The notes under the pieces are model-generated. The model was not told where the DNA came from, ran no database searches, and saw nothing but the letters and a program-made list of their open reading frames with translations. Below, piece after piece: positions 10,986 through 21,367 of a DNA stretch of 64,000 bases. The translations under genes and the position numbers were made by a program. Source of the DNA: Rhexocercosporidium sp. MPI-PUGE-AT-0058 (taxonomy: Eukaryota > Ascomycota > Leotiomycetes > Helotiales); the NCBI GenBank assembly GCA_020746875.1, contig JAGTJL010000020.1:186001-250000 (forward strand). Reading direction: 5' to 3'. Every line of letters starts with the position of its first letter. Position 1 is the stretch's first letter.

Positions 10986-12545
10986 CTACGAAAAACTGGT
11001 GGCCCCGCCACAATAAGCGCTTAAGTAATTGTCTTGAACTTTACCTAAGCGCGACCAAGCATTCTCCCGCAACACACTGAACTCATCCCACCATTTAGGA
11101 TCTGGTCCCTGGAGAGGGTCTAATCCGCCTGCTACTAGATCCCGATTCACCCACTCTAGCAGTCTGCGGATCACGAAGTCATCCAACAAGAATATACTAT
11201 TCAAAAACGTCCCAGGCAGAACCCGGCTCTTCCGTCGCTTCTGCTCTACTTCCATGGCCGTCTTTGAGGGGAGTCGAACTCGGCCGGCGAATACACTAGC
11301 TAGTACCTGGGCCTGGAAATCGTAAAGCGAAAAGGTAGAAGCGAAGTGCGTCACGCCAATAAAGGCGAGGGTTGGGTCTGGGATATAGAAGATGTCCTCG
11401 TGTAAATTATGAACGGTCCTACAATCGGCAGTAATAACAACCTTTTCATCCGCATCTTGGAGTGGTGTAGATGGCTGCTCTAAGATGGGGCCTAGGAAGG
11501 GGTAAGAAGTCAGGTAGCCTGTTGCTATAATAACATGGTGTATGTTCTCAAGAACCCTTCCATCCTCTAAGATTACTTTGCCTGGGATAGGAATTTCATT
11601 ATCCAGGAACCGTGGACCTGGAACGGATCTGGGTCCGTTATCAGTAGCGGTGGTGAACTTGGCCACCATAGGGACTTTTTCAGCGCTTTTATGGTCCACC
11701 AAATCTCTGAAGTCAAACATGGTGTCCTTTGCGCTGGTGTACACGTTTGCACCATTGCTCGTTAACTCATTGGTAATTTCCATAGCGGAGATAAATCCTC
11801 CAATAACAAAGACTGTCTTGCCGCGGAAAGTGTCCGGCGTACGGTATTGTTTCGAATGCAATATACGGCCCGGAAACTCTTGCTTCCAAACAGATAGGCC
11901 CGGCACGTCAGGTACACGGGGGACGTTATACCTTCCTGTTGCCACCACGACCGCATCGAATTCGGAAGTCTCTCTTTTGAATGTATAGTTTGTCGGCGTT
12001 GCGACAAGCTCGCAGGTTCGTACTAGCCAGAGGCCATCACTCTCCCTTTTTGCTACCGATTCTACTCGAGTGTTGAATCGGGCCCTTTCTTTCAGACGGT
12101 AGACTCGGGCAAGCTTTTGAAGATAGGCTAGCACCTTCTCATGGCCCATGTAGTCTTCTGTACCCTCCGGCCAGCTCAGCAGTGAAGTCCGCATTATGGT
12201 GGTGCTGTTCCTACTTTTCATATTGGCGTACACTGGGCCTGGAGGAGCGAAGAAAGATACCATCTCCTCTGAACTTAGCCCCTCCACACACGGCTGTTCC
12301 AGGTTATTCCATTCAGGGCTTGGCGGTCGAATGCTAGGAAACGGCGGATCTCGATCTGACTCCGAGCTATAGCTCCAGGCTCCGCCAACGTCATGCGCTC
12401 GCTCTAGGACAGTGACATTGATGCCTGTGCGGAGTAGATGCACAGCTGATACTATGCCACTGATACCGGCACCAATAATAACCGCATTTTTAACCTTTTC
12501 AAGTCGAATGGAGGCATCTATGTTATCGGCCTGATAAGATGACAT
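10986..12545 (-). CDS. Intronless FAD-dependent monooxygenase with an altered second nucleotide motif
   Basis: This single-exon gene encodes 519 residues when the ATG at 12545 is used (MSSYQADNIDASIRLEKV). The frame stays open 38 codons upstream, but that stretch looks non-coding. The FAD motif is clear (NAVIIGAGISGIVSAVHLL, about residues 19-37), followed by VGGAW. The signature FPGRILHSKQY fits FxGxxxHxxxY of flavin monooxygenases, and IIATGYLTSYPFL matches the late ATGY motif. The second Rossmann motif reads VFVIGGFISAMEI: Phe stands where Gly is expected in GxGxSA. NADPH binding may therefore be altered. Inverted copies of a short repeat flank the gene. The substrate is unknown. Confidence 0.85.
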   Translation of the reverse strand: MSSYQADNIDASIRLEKVKNAVIIGAGISGIVSAVHLLRTGINVTVLERAHDVGGAWSYSSESDRDPPFPSIRPPSPEWNNLEQPCVEGLSSEEMVSFFAPPGPVYANMKSRNSTTIMRTSLLSWPEGTEDYMGHEKVLAYLQKLARVYRLKERARFNTRVESVAKRESDGLWLVRTCELVATPTNYTFKRETSEFDAVVVATGRYNVPRVPDVPGLSVWKQEFPGRILHSKQYRTPDTFRGKTVFVIGGFISAMEITNELTSNGANVYTSAKDTMFDFRDLVDHKSAEKVPMVAKFTTATDNGPRSVPGPRFLDNEIPIPGKVILEDGRVLENIHHVIIATGYLTSYPFLGPILEQPSTPLQDADEKVVITADCRTVHNLHEDIFYIPDPTLAFIGVTHFASTFSLYDFQAQVLASVFAGRVRLPSKTAMEVEQKRRKSRVLPGTFLNSIFLLDDFVIRRLLEWVNRDLVAGGLDPLQGPDPKWWDEFSVLRENAWSRLGKVQDNYLSAYCGGATSFS

Positions 12546-14370
12546 GACGCTATCACGATGTTGCTTGCAGGGTGGACAAAGGCAATGAGTTATGATCAAA
12601 TGAATCGAATGACTTAGCCAGAAGCACGTGATGTTTATTTGCCTATGATTATAAATCATAAAGTTTCGTAACAGGAGTGGAACCGACTATTTAATGGGCT
12701 CCAAATTGGTGCGTATACAGTATGACAGCTCGATTACTCAAAGACGTTGAAACGAAGAAAGAGGTTCGATTTTTGGCTGCTTAATTACTTAGAGAAAGGC
12801 TAAGTTGCGCTACTGGTATCTCCGCTGTAATCAGTGCCTAAGGCCACTAGACCTGGAGCCTATCACGTGGTGAGCAAGAGGTTGAGCCGGAATTGTGACA
12901 ACAAGCAGAACAAAAACTAGGAGAAAAAGAAAAGAGATACATAGGAAAAGTATAGTATTAAAGTATCTGAGGTAAAGAGGAGTAAATTGAATGCCACCGA
13001 AATTTGTATCATATAAAATCGCCTTTCTAAACATGAAGGAGACGTTATTGAAGGATGAGGCTGAACTATTTATAATATATATTATAAGCGGATATAGATC
13101 TAACAAAAGTTCCGAAGGAATCTCTACTGAAATGGGATTTAAGCGTCGAGGAGTCAAAACGAGCTCCTTTAGAGCTAAAATGTCCTCCCAGTGCACGCTC
13201 AGGCTGAGTTTGCCTTATGCTTAGGCATGATCAGTAATGCTCACCCTCGACTCAGGTTAAAGCAGCAGCTGTTAATGTTCAAACACTAAAACGGAACTAG
13301 CGAAAAATGAAGTTGAGTCTGACTTATGTGGTAGTTGAACCCTAGTTGCTCTGCTAGTTACTCAACTTAGTAAACTAGCTCGAACCCACCCCCACCCCCC
13401 CTTTTGCCACGTAATATCAATGAGAAGGGACAAAATTTAACGGTGGTATGTCTATTCAGGAGCCTCTCGTAAGCAAAGATCTCAAGGACAGGCACCCGCA
13501 TTATCTCTTCAACCTATCGTATTTTTACTTCCAACTCTAGAGGTCCACGTGAATTCTATACCTTAAGTTCGAGGACTTCAGGCTATAGACTGCGTTCACG
13601 GAGCGTGATACTTGTTCAAGCTGGGTGTTGTGGTAAGATGTGGGAGACAGGGATTCGCTACATTAAGTCTCATTAGACAGACACATTTGAATCGCAGGCG
13701 TGATTTTCCAATAGGTGATGATTGGCTAGATTACTTGTACACCCCGCTCTGGAAAACGACAAAAGGGCCATTTTGCCATCGTTGAATAACCACCATGCCC
13801 TTTTCCTTCTGATTTTAGATCCGTTCCATTGCGCCATGTATTTCAACCCCGCTCACATCATTCCTAATTCAACAAAAGCGGGCTCTCGAGTTTCTCAGAG
13901 ACGAGAATTTTAGCAGTGCCCGGTACTTTCCCCTACACTATTCCTAAAGGACTTGAGTAAGTTGAGTTTGTTCGGACTACCCTAGAAGAGAAAAGGTCAT
14001 GTCAAGTAGTGAAGCACCACCTAAGACCTTCTTCACCTCAATCTAGAACACTCATACGTACAGTGTCCGACCTTACTTCATAAGACTGCAAATAACATAG
14101 AACCGTAATGTCAGCGAGTAAAGTAGGAATGACTCTTCGCCCCCCTCTCTCCCACCACGTCCCACTCATCAATTCACAAATCCCTTCACCCACTTATCCC
14201 TCTTCCTTCTCCCGTCGACTTCTAATCATCCCTTTTCATCCAAAGAAAAAAATAATTTAATACTGAGCGGAACATACAAAATACGTACTGTACACTACAC
14301 TCCAAACACGATACCTCTTCACCAAGCAAAATACCTACAAGAACAGAACAGCCCATTTACCCACTCGAAA
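12546..14370. other. Intergenic region with repeat copy C
   Basis: No gene can be supported. The stretch holds an AT-rich segment around 12900-13100, repeat copy C at 13221-13302, and a C tract near 13388-13402. The last 250 bases are pyrimidine-rich and may be the leader of the small gene at 14371. Confidence 0.5.
13221..13302 (-). repeat. Dispersed short repeat, copy C (inverted)
   Basis: Read on the minus strand this segment runs from a CTAGTTCCGTTTTAG block through the core CTGCTGCTTTAACCTGAG to GAGGGTGAGCAT. The order matches copies A and B. It lies 0.7 kb upstream of the monooxygenase start and faces copy B, so the two bracket about 3.3 kb like a pair of degenerate terminal repeats. 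Confidence 0.6.
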
Positions 14371-14995
14371 ATGCCACCACCATTTTTTAATAAAGAGAGT
14401 CTTCGGTGCGTCACACACTGACAACTCCTCCTCCACCACCACCACCACCACCAGCATCTCCTCCAAAACAAAGTCAACGTCAACATCAACCTCCAGGCCC
14501 AAAACCATTTCCTCAGACAACAACCACGCACTCGCAGCAACCGAGACGACGACGAAGACAACAGTAACACACACCCGCCACACAAAAGGTAGTAAGAAGA
14601 GTATCAGGGAAGGCAAGGTGGAGATCCTAGGGCCGGGGTCTGATCCGATGAAGAACGCGAATTGGGGCGGTGATGAGGTTCCGAGGATGGGGAGGGGGAT
14701 GGTTCCCGCTATCGTAGGCGAGGAACAACTCAGCCAGGAAGAGATGGCAAGGATGGGTATTAAACCGCAGGGACGGTGGGTTAAGGTTGGGAGTACGAGG
14801 ACGGTTACGAAGATGGAGGGGAGGAGGGTTGTGGAGAGGACGGGTGGTTTGGCGAGTGAGGATATGAGGGATGAGGGGAAGGGGAAGGGGAAGGGGAAGG
14901 GGACGGTTAAAACTAAAGCAGAATCCAAGCCAAAGACCAAAGATGATGAGAAAGGAGCAGGAACGGGGAATGGGAGGGAGAAAGTGGTGCTGTAG
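14371..14995 (+). CDS. Small Ser/Thr/Lys-rich hypothetical protein
   Basis: The proposed model has a short first exon, 14371-14405 (MPPPFFNKESLR), a 49-nt intron with a GTGCGT donor and CCACCAG acceptor, and a second exon 14455-14995, giving 191 residues. The second exon starts Ser/Thr/Lys-rich (SSKTKSTSTSTSRPKTISS), passes through a better-conserved-looking middle (VEILGPGSDPMKNANWGGDE, then MGIKPQGRWVKVG) and ends in Lys/Gly repeats (GKGKGKGKG). The frame from 14618 is the best supported part; the first exon is inference from phase. I do not recognise a family. The opposite strand also has a long open frame, but its composition (runs of Phe, Pro and Ser) looks like an antisense shadow. Confidence 0.5.
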
Positions 14996-15314
14996 GGAGG
15001 GGGTACGTGACGAGAGAAGATAGTGATAGAGGTGTAAAGAGCAGAATCCATGCACGATATTTTAAGCTAGCTAACCTAGCTGGCACCGAAATAAGAAATG
15101 CCGTTTCGAGTGGAATGCAGTGCAATGCCATGCCATGCCGTCCAAAGACCCGCTTGTGACCACCCATCCATTATCCGCACAGAAAACCCGATTCGCCAAA
15201 CTCCCTCGCTGCTTATGAATGCCATTTTGTTTCGTTTCGTCTCTGTTGGTATTCTTTGCTCGCTTTTCTTCTCGGCTTCATGCGATCCCCAGGTTCAAAC
15301 GTCCTCAAATTGAC

Positions 15315-17388
15315 TCATCCCCGCTCGTTCACAGTCCATCGTCTTTTGGGGGCTATCTCGCGAATCTTCTCCGCATATCCGGGCGGTCTAGGACTGCCCC
15401 AGAGCCCACCCAGCGGGGCTACGTCGTCTTCTTCCTTCTCAGGCTCCTTTTCCTCTTCAACTGTGATAGCCTCATCTTTCTCGGCAAGTTTTTTGGTACT
15501 GGTGGAATCATCGCCAAAGTTCAATATCATATCATCTTCAGGCTCTTCTTCAGCGGCTTCCTCTTCGGGCTGTGGTGCGCTCCAAAGACCTATGGAAGTC
15601 TGACGGACAGGTGTGTAGCTCCGAGGACCAGAACCAGCGATACTAGCTGTGCGGCGGATACTGCCAAAGTTGCTGGACGTTGGCATGGGTCTAGATTTGG
15701 GAAAGGTCGAGCCGTCGAGAGAGCCACTGTTATTGACGTATCTCTCGCGGAAAGATTCTCGGAACGCAGGCAAGCCACCCAAGGATGGTGAGCGGGAAGT
15801 TGATGGTGTTGATGAGGTGCTTCTCAAGTGCTCGGTATTGGCAACCAATTTGACATCGTATTGATCAGATATACTAACAGTACGAGATGATGCACGCGAA
15901 TGTCCCGGGGTCGTCGTTGGGGAGCTAGGAGGAGTTGCCTTTCGAACAGCCATTGTGAGCGATGCCATGCCAACATCCAATAACACGGGTTGATTTGTCA
16001 AGGCACCAATGAGCGCATTGCATCCCGCGCCATGTGTAACCAAAATGATGACAAGATCCGTATCATCATCCTCTGAAGTGTCTTCGGGTGGTCGCAGGTA
16101 AGTTGAATTGGTACCTTTGGTCAACAACTTGCTGGGGTCGTCGATGTTGCTGTACCATCCCACCAGCTGTTGCAATCCTTTACGAAATCTCTTGTGCATC
16201 GAGCTCCATTCCTCGCCGTACTCTCCGCCATTTCCCCAGTTTTGTGGTTCCCTCATACTGTCCCATTGATAGTCGACGTCAACACACGCATCTCTCGAAT
16301 GGGCCACATACCCAGTTGGGATAGGATCCGCTCCAGAGATAGCATATGTTGGAACGGGGGGCTGATACACTCCATGTTCTGCAGCCGTAGGTACGCTGCT
16401 AGCACCCCTGTGACTTTGACGACTCCCGCTGCTTCCTACACTGCTCAAACTGCTCGTTCGGTCCCGCCTAGGCAGAGATTGCCCAAGAGTAGACAAACTT
16501 GACAGAGCTCCGTCGTCCTCTTTCTTCTCGGCCACAACCACAGGACTTCCCCATCCACCCGGAAATCCAACAGAAGCAGTGGATGGCTCTCGAACGTGCG
16601 ACAAGCTGCTGTAATCCTCCTTCCGCAACAGATCTGCCTTGGCTCCAGCAACCATCATAACCGAGCTCGGAGGCGGTGTGATGTACTCGAAGTAATCTGG
16701 GGACAGCCATTCTCCTAGAAATGCATCAACGCGCAGGGTTGCCTTCTTGATATTTTCCGCTTGCTCGTTGGGTCTTCCATTTAGCTTCGAAGCCACAGGT
16801 TCTGGAATTGGGGCGAGAGAAGGCGAACCAGTCGCAAGAGTAGGGCGCATCCTAGGTGATGATTGCATCTGCGTTGCCTTGATCAAGGGAGAAGAGGGGG
16901 GTTTGTGGTGTTGATGTGTATGTCCTGGATTTTGGGCCAACCCCGCACTGATCGCAACAGAGGTCTGCACACATCTCAAGAACGGACTTGTATGAATGAT
17001 GACTTTATGTCTCCTCTTCCTAGCGCCTGCATTCTGTCCTTCTCCAAGGACCTCGTCGTCGGTCTCTCTACTTCGTAGTATGCTGGCAATCCTCGCGCCC
17101 AAGGCTCTTGATTGTGTCCATCCACCGTAGGTGAGAGGAGGATCGTAGGGCGTTGGAGATGTGAGATGCCACTGTTTATCTGCTGCATCCAGACGCGCGC
17201 CATGCCTGAAGAGAGGTCAGCACATCATTCAATCAATATCGTGGAGCAGAGCAACCCGTATGCGTGAAACACATCATGGCCCGGCCCCGTCTGCACGTAG
17301 ATAATCCAACATAGAGAAGAAGAGGGGCAAATAAATAGAACATAAGAACGTACCTGACGACGATAACTACTGCTGGAGGCCAACCCAT
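15315..17388 (-). CDS. Histidine phosphatase (phosphoglycerate mutase-like) superfamily protein
   Basis: Two exons, 17354-17388 (35 nt) and 15315-17205, give 641 residues. The first exon encodes only MGWPPAVVIVV plus two bases. Splicing completes the catalytic RHG motif as VVIVVRHGARLD. Further signatures follow: HTSPFLRCVQTSVAIS near residue 82 and VTHGAGCNALIGAL near residue 400, which supplies the second catalytic His. The enzyme core is interrupted by Ser/Pro-rich insertions, and the C-terminal third is low-complexity and acidic. Superfamily members remove or transfer phosphate through a phospho-histidine; fungal members of this length are mostly uncharacterised, so the substrate is unknown. 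The gene runs divergently from Gpi8. The tiny first exon is easily missed by gene finders, which would start at a later Met and lose the catalytic His. Confidence 0.8.
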
Positions 17389-17440
17389 TACGCAAACATG
17401 CTGGTACTCCCAGCTCTGACGGGCGTGGAGGAATTGAGTG

Positions 17441-17488
17441 TTGAGGAAGTGAAGTTGAAGTTGAGGTTGAAGTTGAGGTTGAAGAGGA
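17441..17488. repeat. GAAGTTGAGGTT minisatellite
   Basis: A short tandem array of the unit AAGTTGAGGTTG and close variants lies just upstream of the histidine phosphatase start on its 5' side. It is not part of a recognised coding exon and is probably replication slippage in the leader or promoter. Confidence 0.7.
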
Positions 17489-18005
17489 GTGTAGAAGCTT
17501 TGATATTGACTGTGTAGCTTGTCTGTCTCGAGTCACTTGGGAAAGTTGCTGTACTACTGACCGAAGGCGGGCGGGGTGGGGCAATTGCCCATGTCGTCCT
17601 TCCTTTTCATGTGACGCTGTAGTTAAGTGGAGAGTGGAGGAGGCAGAGGCGTCGAAGACCCCTGGTGCCTTGATAATGAGGCATCAACCAGGCAGCGTCG
17701 GACCGAGATGCACCGCCCCGTTTTGATTGATTGGTAAGGCGAGACCTCGGGGTCGGGAGCAGTTCAGGGGAAACGAGGACGACGACGACGACAACATAAG
17801 GAAGGTATGCATCTATCTGTAAGCAATACAAATCCAGTTCAATCCCTCCCGCCCCAGCCTGGGAAATACAGAAACCACGGACGAATCCTCCTGAAATACG
17901 GACGTATCTCCCTCCAACTCACATTACCGTCCATCGTTCAGCTCCAACCTCAACCTCAATCCTGCGCTATTCCATTCCATCAGGAATAAACGCGCCGAAC
18001 CCACT

Positions 18006-19255
18006 ATGAAGCTCAACAATCTCCTCCAACTGCCCCTAGTCCTGGCCTCCCTCCTAGGACCTACGGCCATAACAGCAGAACATACCAGCAATTGGGCCGT
18101 CCTAGTATCGACCTCCCGCTTCTGGTTCAACTACAGACATCTAGCAAATGTGCTCTCCCTTTACAGAACAGTCAAACGTCTCGGCATCCCCGACTCGCAG
18201 ATCATCCTCATGCTGCCCGACGACATGGCGTGCAATCCGCGTAACGCCTTCCCTGGCACGGTCTACAGTAATGCGGACAGAGCCGTGGATCTGTACGGCG
18301 ACAACATCGAGGTGGATTACAGGGGGTACGAGGTCACAGTGGAGAACTTCATACGTCTGTTGACAGATAGAGTGGGAGAGGAGATGCCGAGGAGTAAGAG
18401 GCTGTTGACCGACGATCGCAGTAATATTCTCGTCTACATGACCGGCCATGGAGGGAATGAGTTCTTGAAGTTTCAGGATGCGGAGGAGATCAGCGCTTTT
18501 GATCTTGCGGATGCCTTTGAGCAGATGTGGGAGAAGAAGAGGTATGATTCTCTTCCTTCTATACATTCTATACACCGTATTCTAGCACGGCTCGCTAACT
18601 GGCTCTCTTTAACAGATATCACGAACTTCTCTTCATGATCGACACATGTCAAGCAAACACCATGTACAGCAAATTCTACTCGCCCAACATAATAGCCACG
18701 GGCTCCTCCGAAATCGACCAATCATCCTACTCGCACCACGCAGATAACGACGTTGGAGTCGCCGTAATCGACAGATACACCTACTACAACCTTGATTTCC
18801 TCGAGACACAGGTCCGCGAACCAAGCAGCAAGCAAACGCTAGGCCATCTCTTCGACAGCTACGACGAGTCGGAAATCCACTCTCATCCTGGCGTGCGGTG
18901 GGATTTGTTCCCGGGCGGTGAGCAGGGTGGCAGAGAGAGGCTGGTCATGGATTTCTTTGGCAATGTGCAGAATGTGGAGGTTGATAGTGTGGGGAATGAG
19001 ACGGAGTGGAGGGAGGATCTTCTGGCACTGGGGAAGAAGATCAAGGAGTTGAGGGAGAGAGCTGATGCTGTTGATGCCGAGGCGAAGAACGCCACTGCTC
19101 CTGGTCCGGAGCAGGAAAGCTATAACGTGAGAAGGATCAAGGCGGCGAAAGTAGAAGTCGATGATAGTTGGTTGGGAAAGAGAGCTGTGGGCGCGTGGGC
19201 ACTGTTAGGCTGCGCATTAGTCTGGACGGCGGGGTCTTATTTGGAGGCTATTTAG
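18006..19255 (+). CDS. gpi8: GPI-anchor transamidase catalytic subunit Gpi8/PIG-K
   Basis: Exons 18006-18541 and 18616-19255 join to give 391 residues, the usual length. The N-terminal 22 residues are a signal peptide ([18 protein letters not shown]). The caspase-like C13 peptidase core starts at [17 protein letters not shown]. The catalytic His lies in [13 protein letters not shown] and the catalytic Cys in [12 protein letters not shown], just after the intron. Other family motifs include [20 protein letters not shown] and [15 protein letters not shown]. The C-terminus has one transmembrane segment ([16 protein letters not shown]). Gpi8 acts in the endoplasmic reticulum with Gaa1, Gpi16, Gpi17 and Gab1, cleaving the GPI-attachment signal and moving the protein to the lipid anchor. 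Nothing looks damaged. Confidence 0.95.
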
Positions 19256-20414
19256 ATGTCTGTATACCCTTTTACTGTAAGACACCTTTGCTTTCATGAA
19301 ATTAGCGTTTTCCTTCTGTAACATTTAGTGCAAAGTACAAATTTCGTCCGTGGAATTCAATCTCGTGTATGAGGTTCCTAGATAAGGTTCTTAGAATTTG
19401 GGTTCTCGATCCATCAGCACCCCAACTCAAATACAACAATGAAAAAGTCACAGCTACCAGCAAGCCTACTGATATCTCGTTACATATCGCTAAAAGGGTA
19501 GACGTCACCGACTTCACTTGGGAAATGATAGACCAAGAGGAGATACGGAAGATGAAGCTATGAAAGAAGAATGTTATCACTACGAAGCGGGCAAAAATAG
19601 ACGGTGTGTATAGGTCTCTTCTCAATTTCGAGATTCTGCAGCTGCTGTTCCTTTTTTTTCTTCAAAGGGGAGTTGGACAGGTGAGGAACTTCTCAGATAC
19701 CTAGAGCTATCGACCGTCATCATGATTCCCGACATTTCGTTCCGCCTCTAGGTTGAGATTCTTTGTCTAGCCAATTGAGATGTTGTATCGGGTTGGACGA
19801 TTGGGGTTCACTGGCTGGTTATTGCGATGAGTTTGGGCGCCAGGGGTTCTACTGAGTTGAAGTTCCGGTGTGACTTTGATGATGAATGGATACAGCGAGC
19901 TGGCGTCCACTGGGTCATGAGTTTAGTGTGGTCAAACAGCACCAAAGCCTTCCTGCATACAGACCAGCAAGAATTCAACATCCTAATGACCGAAGATTCT
20001 GCAGTTGCTATGTCTGCTTTAATAAACTTGAGAGGGCCGCCAAGCAGTCAAGCTCTGCTCAGCGACCATACAAGTTTACTACCTCCGGCCAGTCAAAGAG
20101 AAAGCATAACATTTGCTAACAAAGACGAAAATGCCTTTAGCCTAATGGCCAATGCTGCCAAAACTTGCCGCCCCCCCCCCCCCCCCCCCCCCACTTGTAA
20201 TATCTGTTTTAGTATGATGTCACTGCATCTAGAAAAGGTGGTCTCAGGAACGGCAAACCAGCTAATGCACTCAGTCTCAACATTCTCGTCCAGCTCGAAG
20301 CCATACTTTATTCTGAGTCAGTACATGACTTCAATTTGAACATCCTCGATGCTGCTACAAACCCTCAAAAGCTTCTGTATATGCAGCCTCCCGGTCTACC
20401 TTCCACTTCATCAT
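19256..20414. other. Intergenic region with a long C homopolymer
   Basis: No supported gene lies here. An open frame on the plus strand at 19827-20339 reads through the C homopolymer and has no domain, so I do not count it. The region is the probable 3' flank of both Gpi8 and the 2EXR gene on the other strand. Confidence 0.5.
20171..20192. repeat. Homopolymer of 22 C
   Basis: An uninterrupted run of C, preceded by CTTGCCG and followed by ACTTG. Length may be unreliable because such tracts are hard to sequence. It is the longest homopolymer in the window. Confidence 0.9.
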
Positions 20415-21367
20415 CTAGGACGTCGCTCTGTTTCTCACGATATCCCAAGTAAGACTATTAATATTGTCGGAGTTGGCATACCGTTCCATCTGTATGTAAT
20501 GGTTCGGCGAATGTCGTGGATCGATGGATTCAACTGGACGCCCTCTCTGCCACTGATCAGATGCTTCGATAATAACATAGCTTTGCACATTCTTCTCGCC
20601 AATCCGATAGAATTCAAATTGACGTTCGGTACTATTGAGGGCGTAATCGCAATACTTCAGCCAGACAGCAAGGTTCTTTATCTCGCTGTAGATAAACAGA
20701 TATTAGACATGATCTCTCAAGAGCAACACATGAATGGTCCGTGTCTATGTAAGGACGTTCGTGTTTCACGAGAGAGATAATCCCACTCTGAAAATGCACA
20801 AAACATGGAATGGTAGAAGGACTCACCATTTGCTGAGAGTGTTGCATTCAGAGTCGTGTCCGTTAGCTTCACGGCTTACAGACTGGATAGTCGCTTTGTA
20901 CGTAGTACTCCGACCTCGAAATCGATCTCGTACCAGACAGTATCCTGGTAACTAAGAACTTGATCCCGTTTTTCTTTGCGGCACAGCCCAGTCACAATCA
21001 CCTTTGGTCAAGTCAGTTAATTAGGTATGGCAGAAAAAATTGGAACTCTAAAAACTTTGGGATCAGTTCTTACCTCCTCGACACTCAAAGACTCTTGCCA
21101 AATCAAGAGGCGGAGCTCCTTGGGAAACGTCATGAAGCAGGTGAAGGCCATTTCTGGTGCACTATAGTTTTCGAGCCGCCTCCAATATTGTTCATCTTTC
21201 TTGAACTTGGGGATCTCTGACATCAGCCGAGCATTTTCTAACTTGAGCTGCGTATTCTCCTTCCTCAGCCTGTGGAGCACGTCGTCTTGGAGGTATTCGA
21301 GGTTCTCTAGTAGCGTAGCTACGTTGCCATCATGGTCGATGAAATGGCAAATGCGGTTCCCGGACAT
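20415..21367 (-). CDS. 2EXR-domain protein with N-terminal coiled coil (multi-exon, possibly decaying)
   Basis: The first exon (21074-21367) starts MSGNRICHFIDHDGNVATLL, has a Leu-rich helical stretch (LHRLRKENTQLKLENARL) suggesting a coiled coil, and then a segment typical of the fungal 2EXR domain: FTCFMTFPKELRLLIWQESL. A GTAAGA donor follows. A probable second exon reads VIVTGLCRKEKRDQVLSYQD and WYEIDFEVGVLR. A probable last exon (from about 20690 down to 20415) reads SEIKNLAVWLKYCDYALNS and ASDQWQRGRPVESIDPRHSP, ending at TAG. The middle exons could not be joined cleanly: every choice I tried met a stop or wrong phase between 20700 and 20890. The gene may have an unusual intron or be partly decayed. 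2EXR proteins are expanded in filamentous fungi and their function is unknown. Confidence 0.45.

Noticed and set aside
8164..12545. The two neighbouring monooxygenases as a biosynthetic cluster
   Set aside because: No synthase, terpene cyclase, cytochrome P450 or cluster regulator lies nearby; two tailoring-type enzymes alone do not make a cluster.
12546..12659. Upstream in-frame extension of the monooxygenase (38 codons)
   Set aside because: The extra residues do not resemble the family, and the conserved FAD motif sits at the usual distance from the Met at 12545.
14335..15051. A 238-residue minus-strand open frame rich in Phe, Pro, Ser and Val
   Set aside because: It is antisense to the better-supported plus-strand protein at 14371-14995, and its composition follows from reading Lys/Gly and Thr repeats backwards.
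19827..20339. Plus-strand open frame of 170 residues
   Set aside because: It reads through the C homopolymer, has no family likeness and no plausible promoter or introns.
20349..20780. Plus-strand frame of 143 residues
   Set aside because: The minus strand here shows better coding sequence that fits the end of the 2EXR gene.
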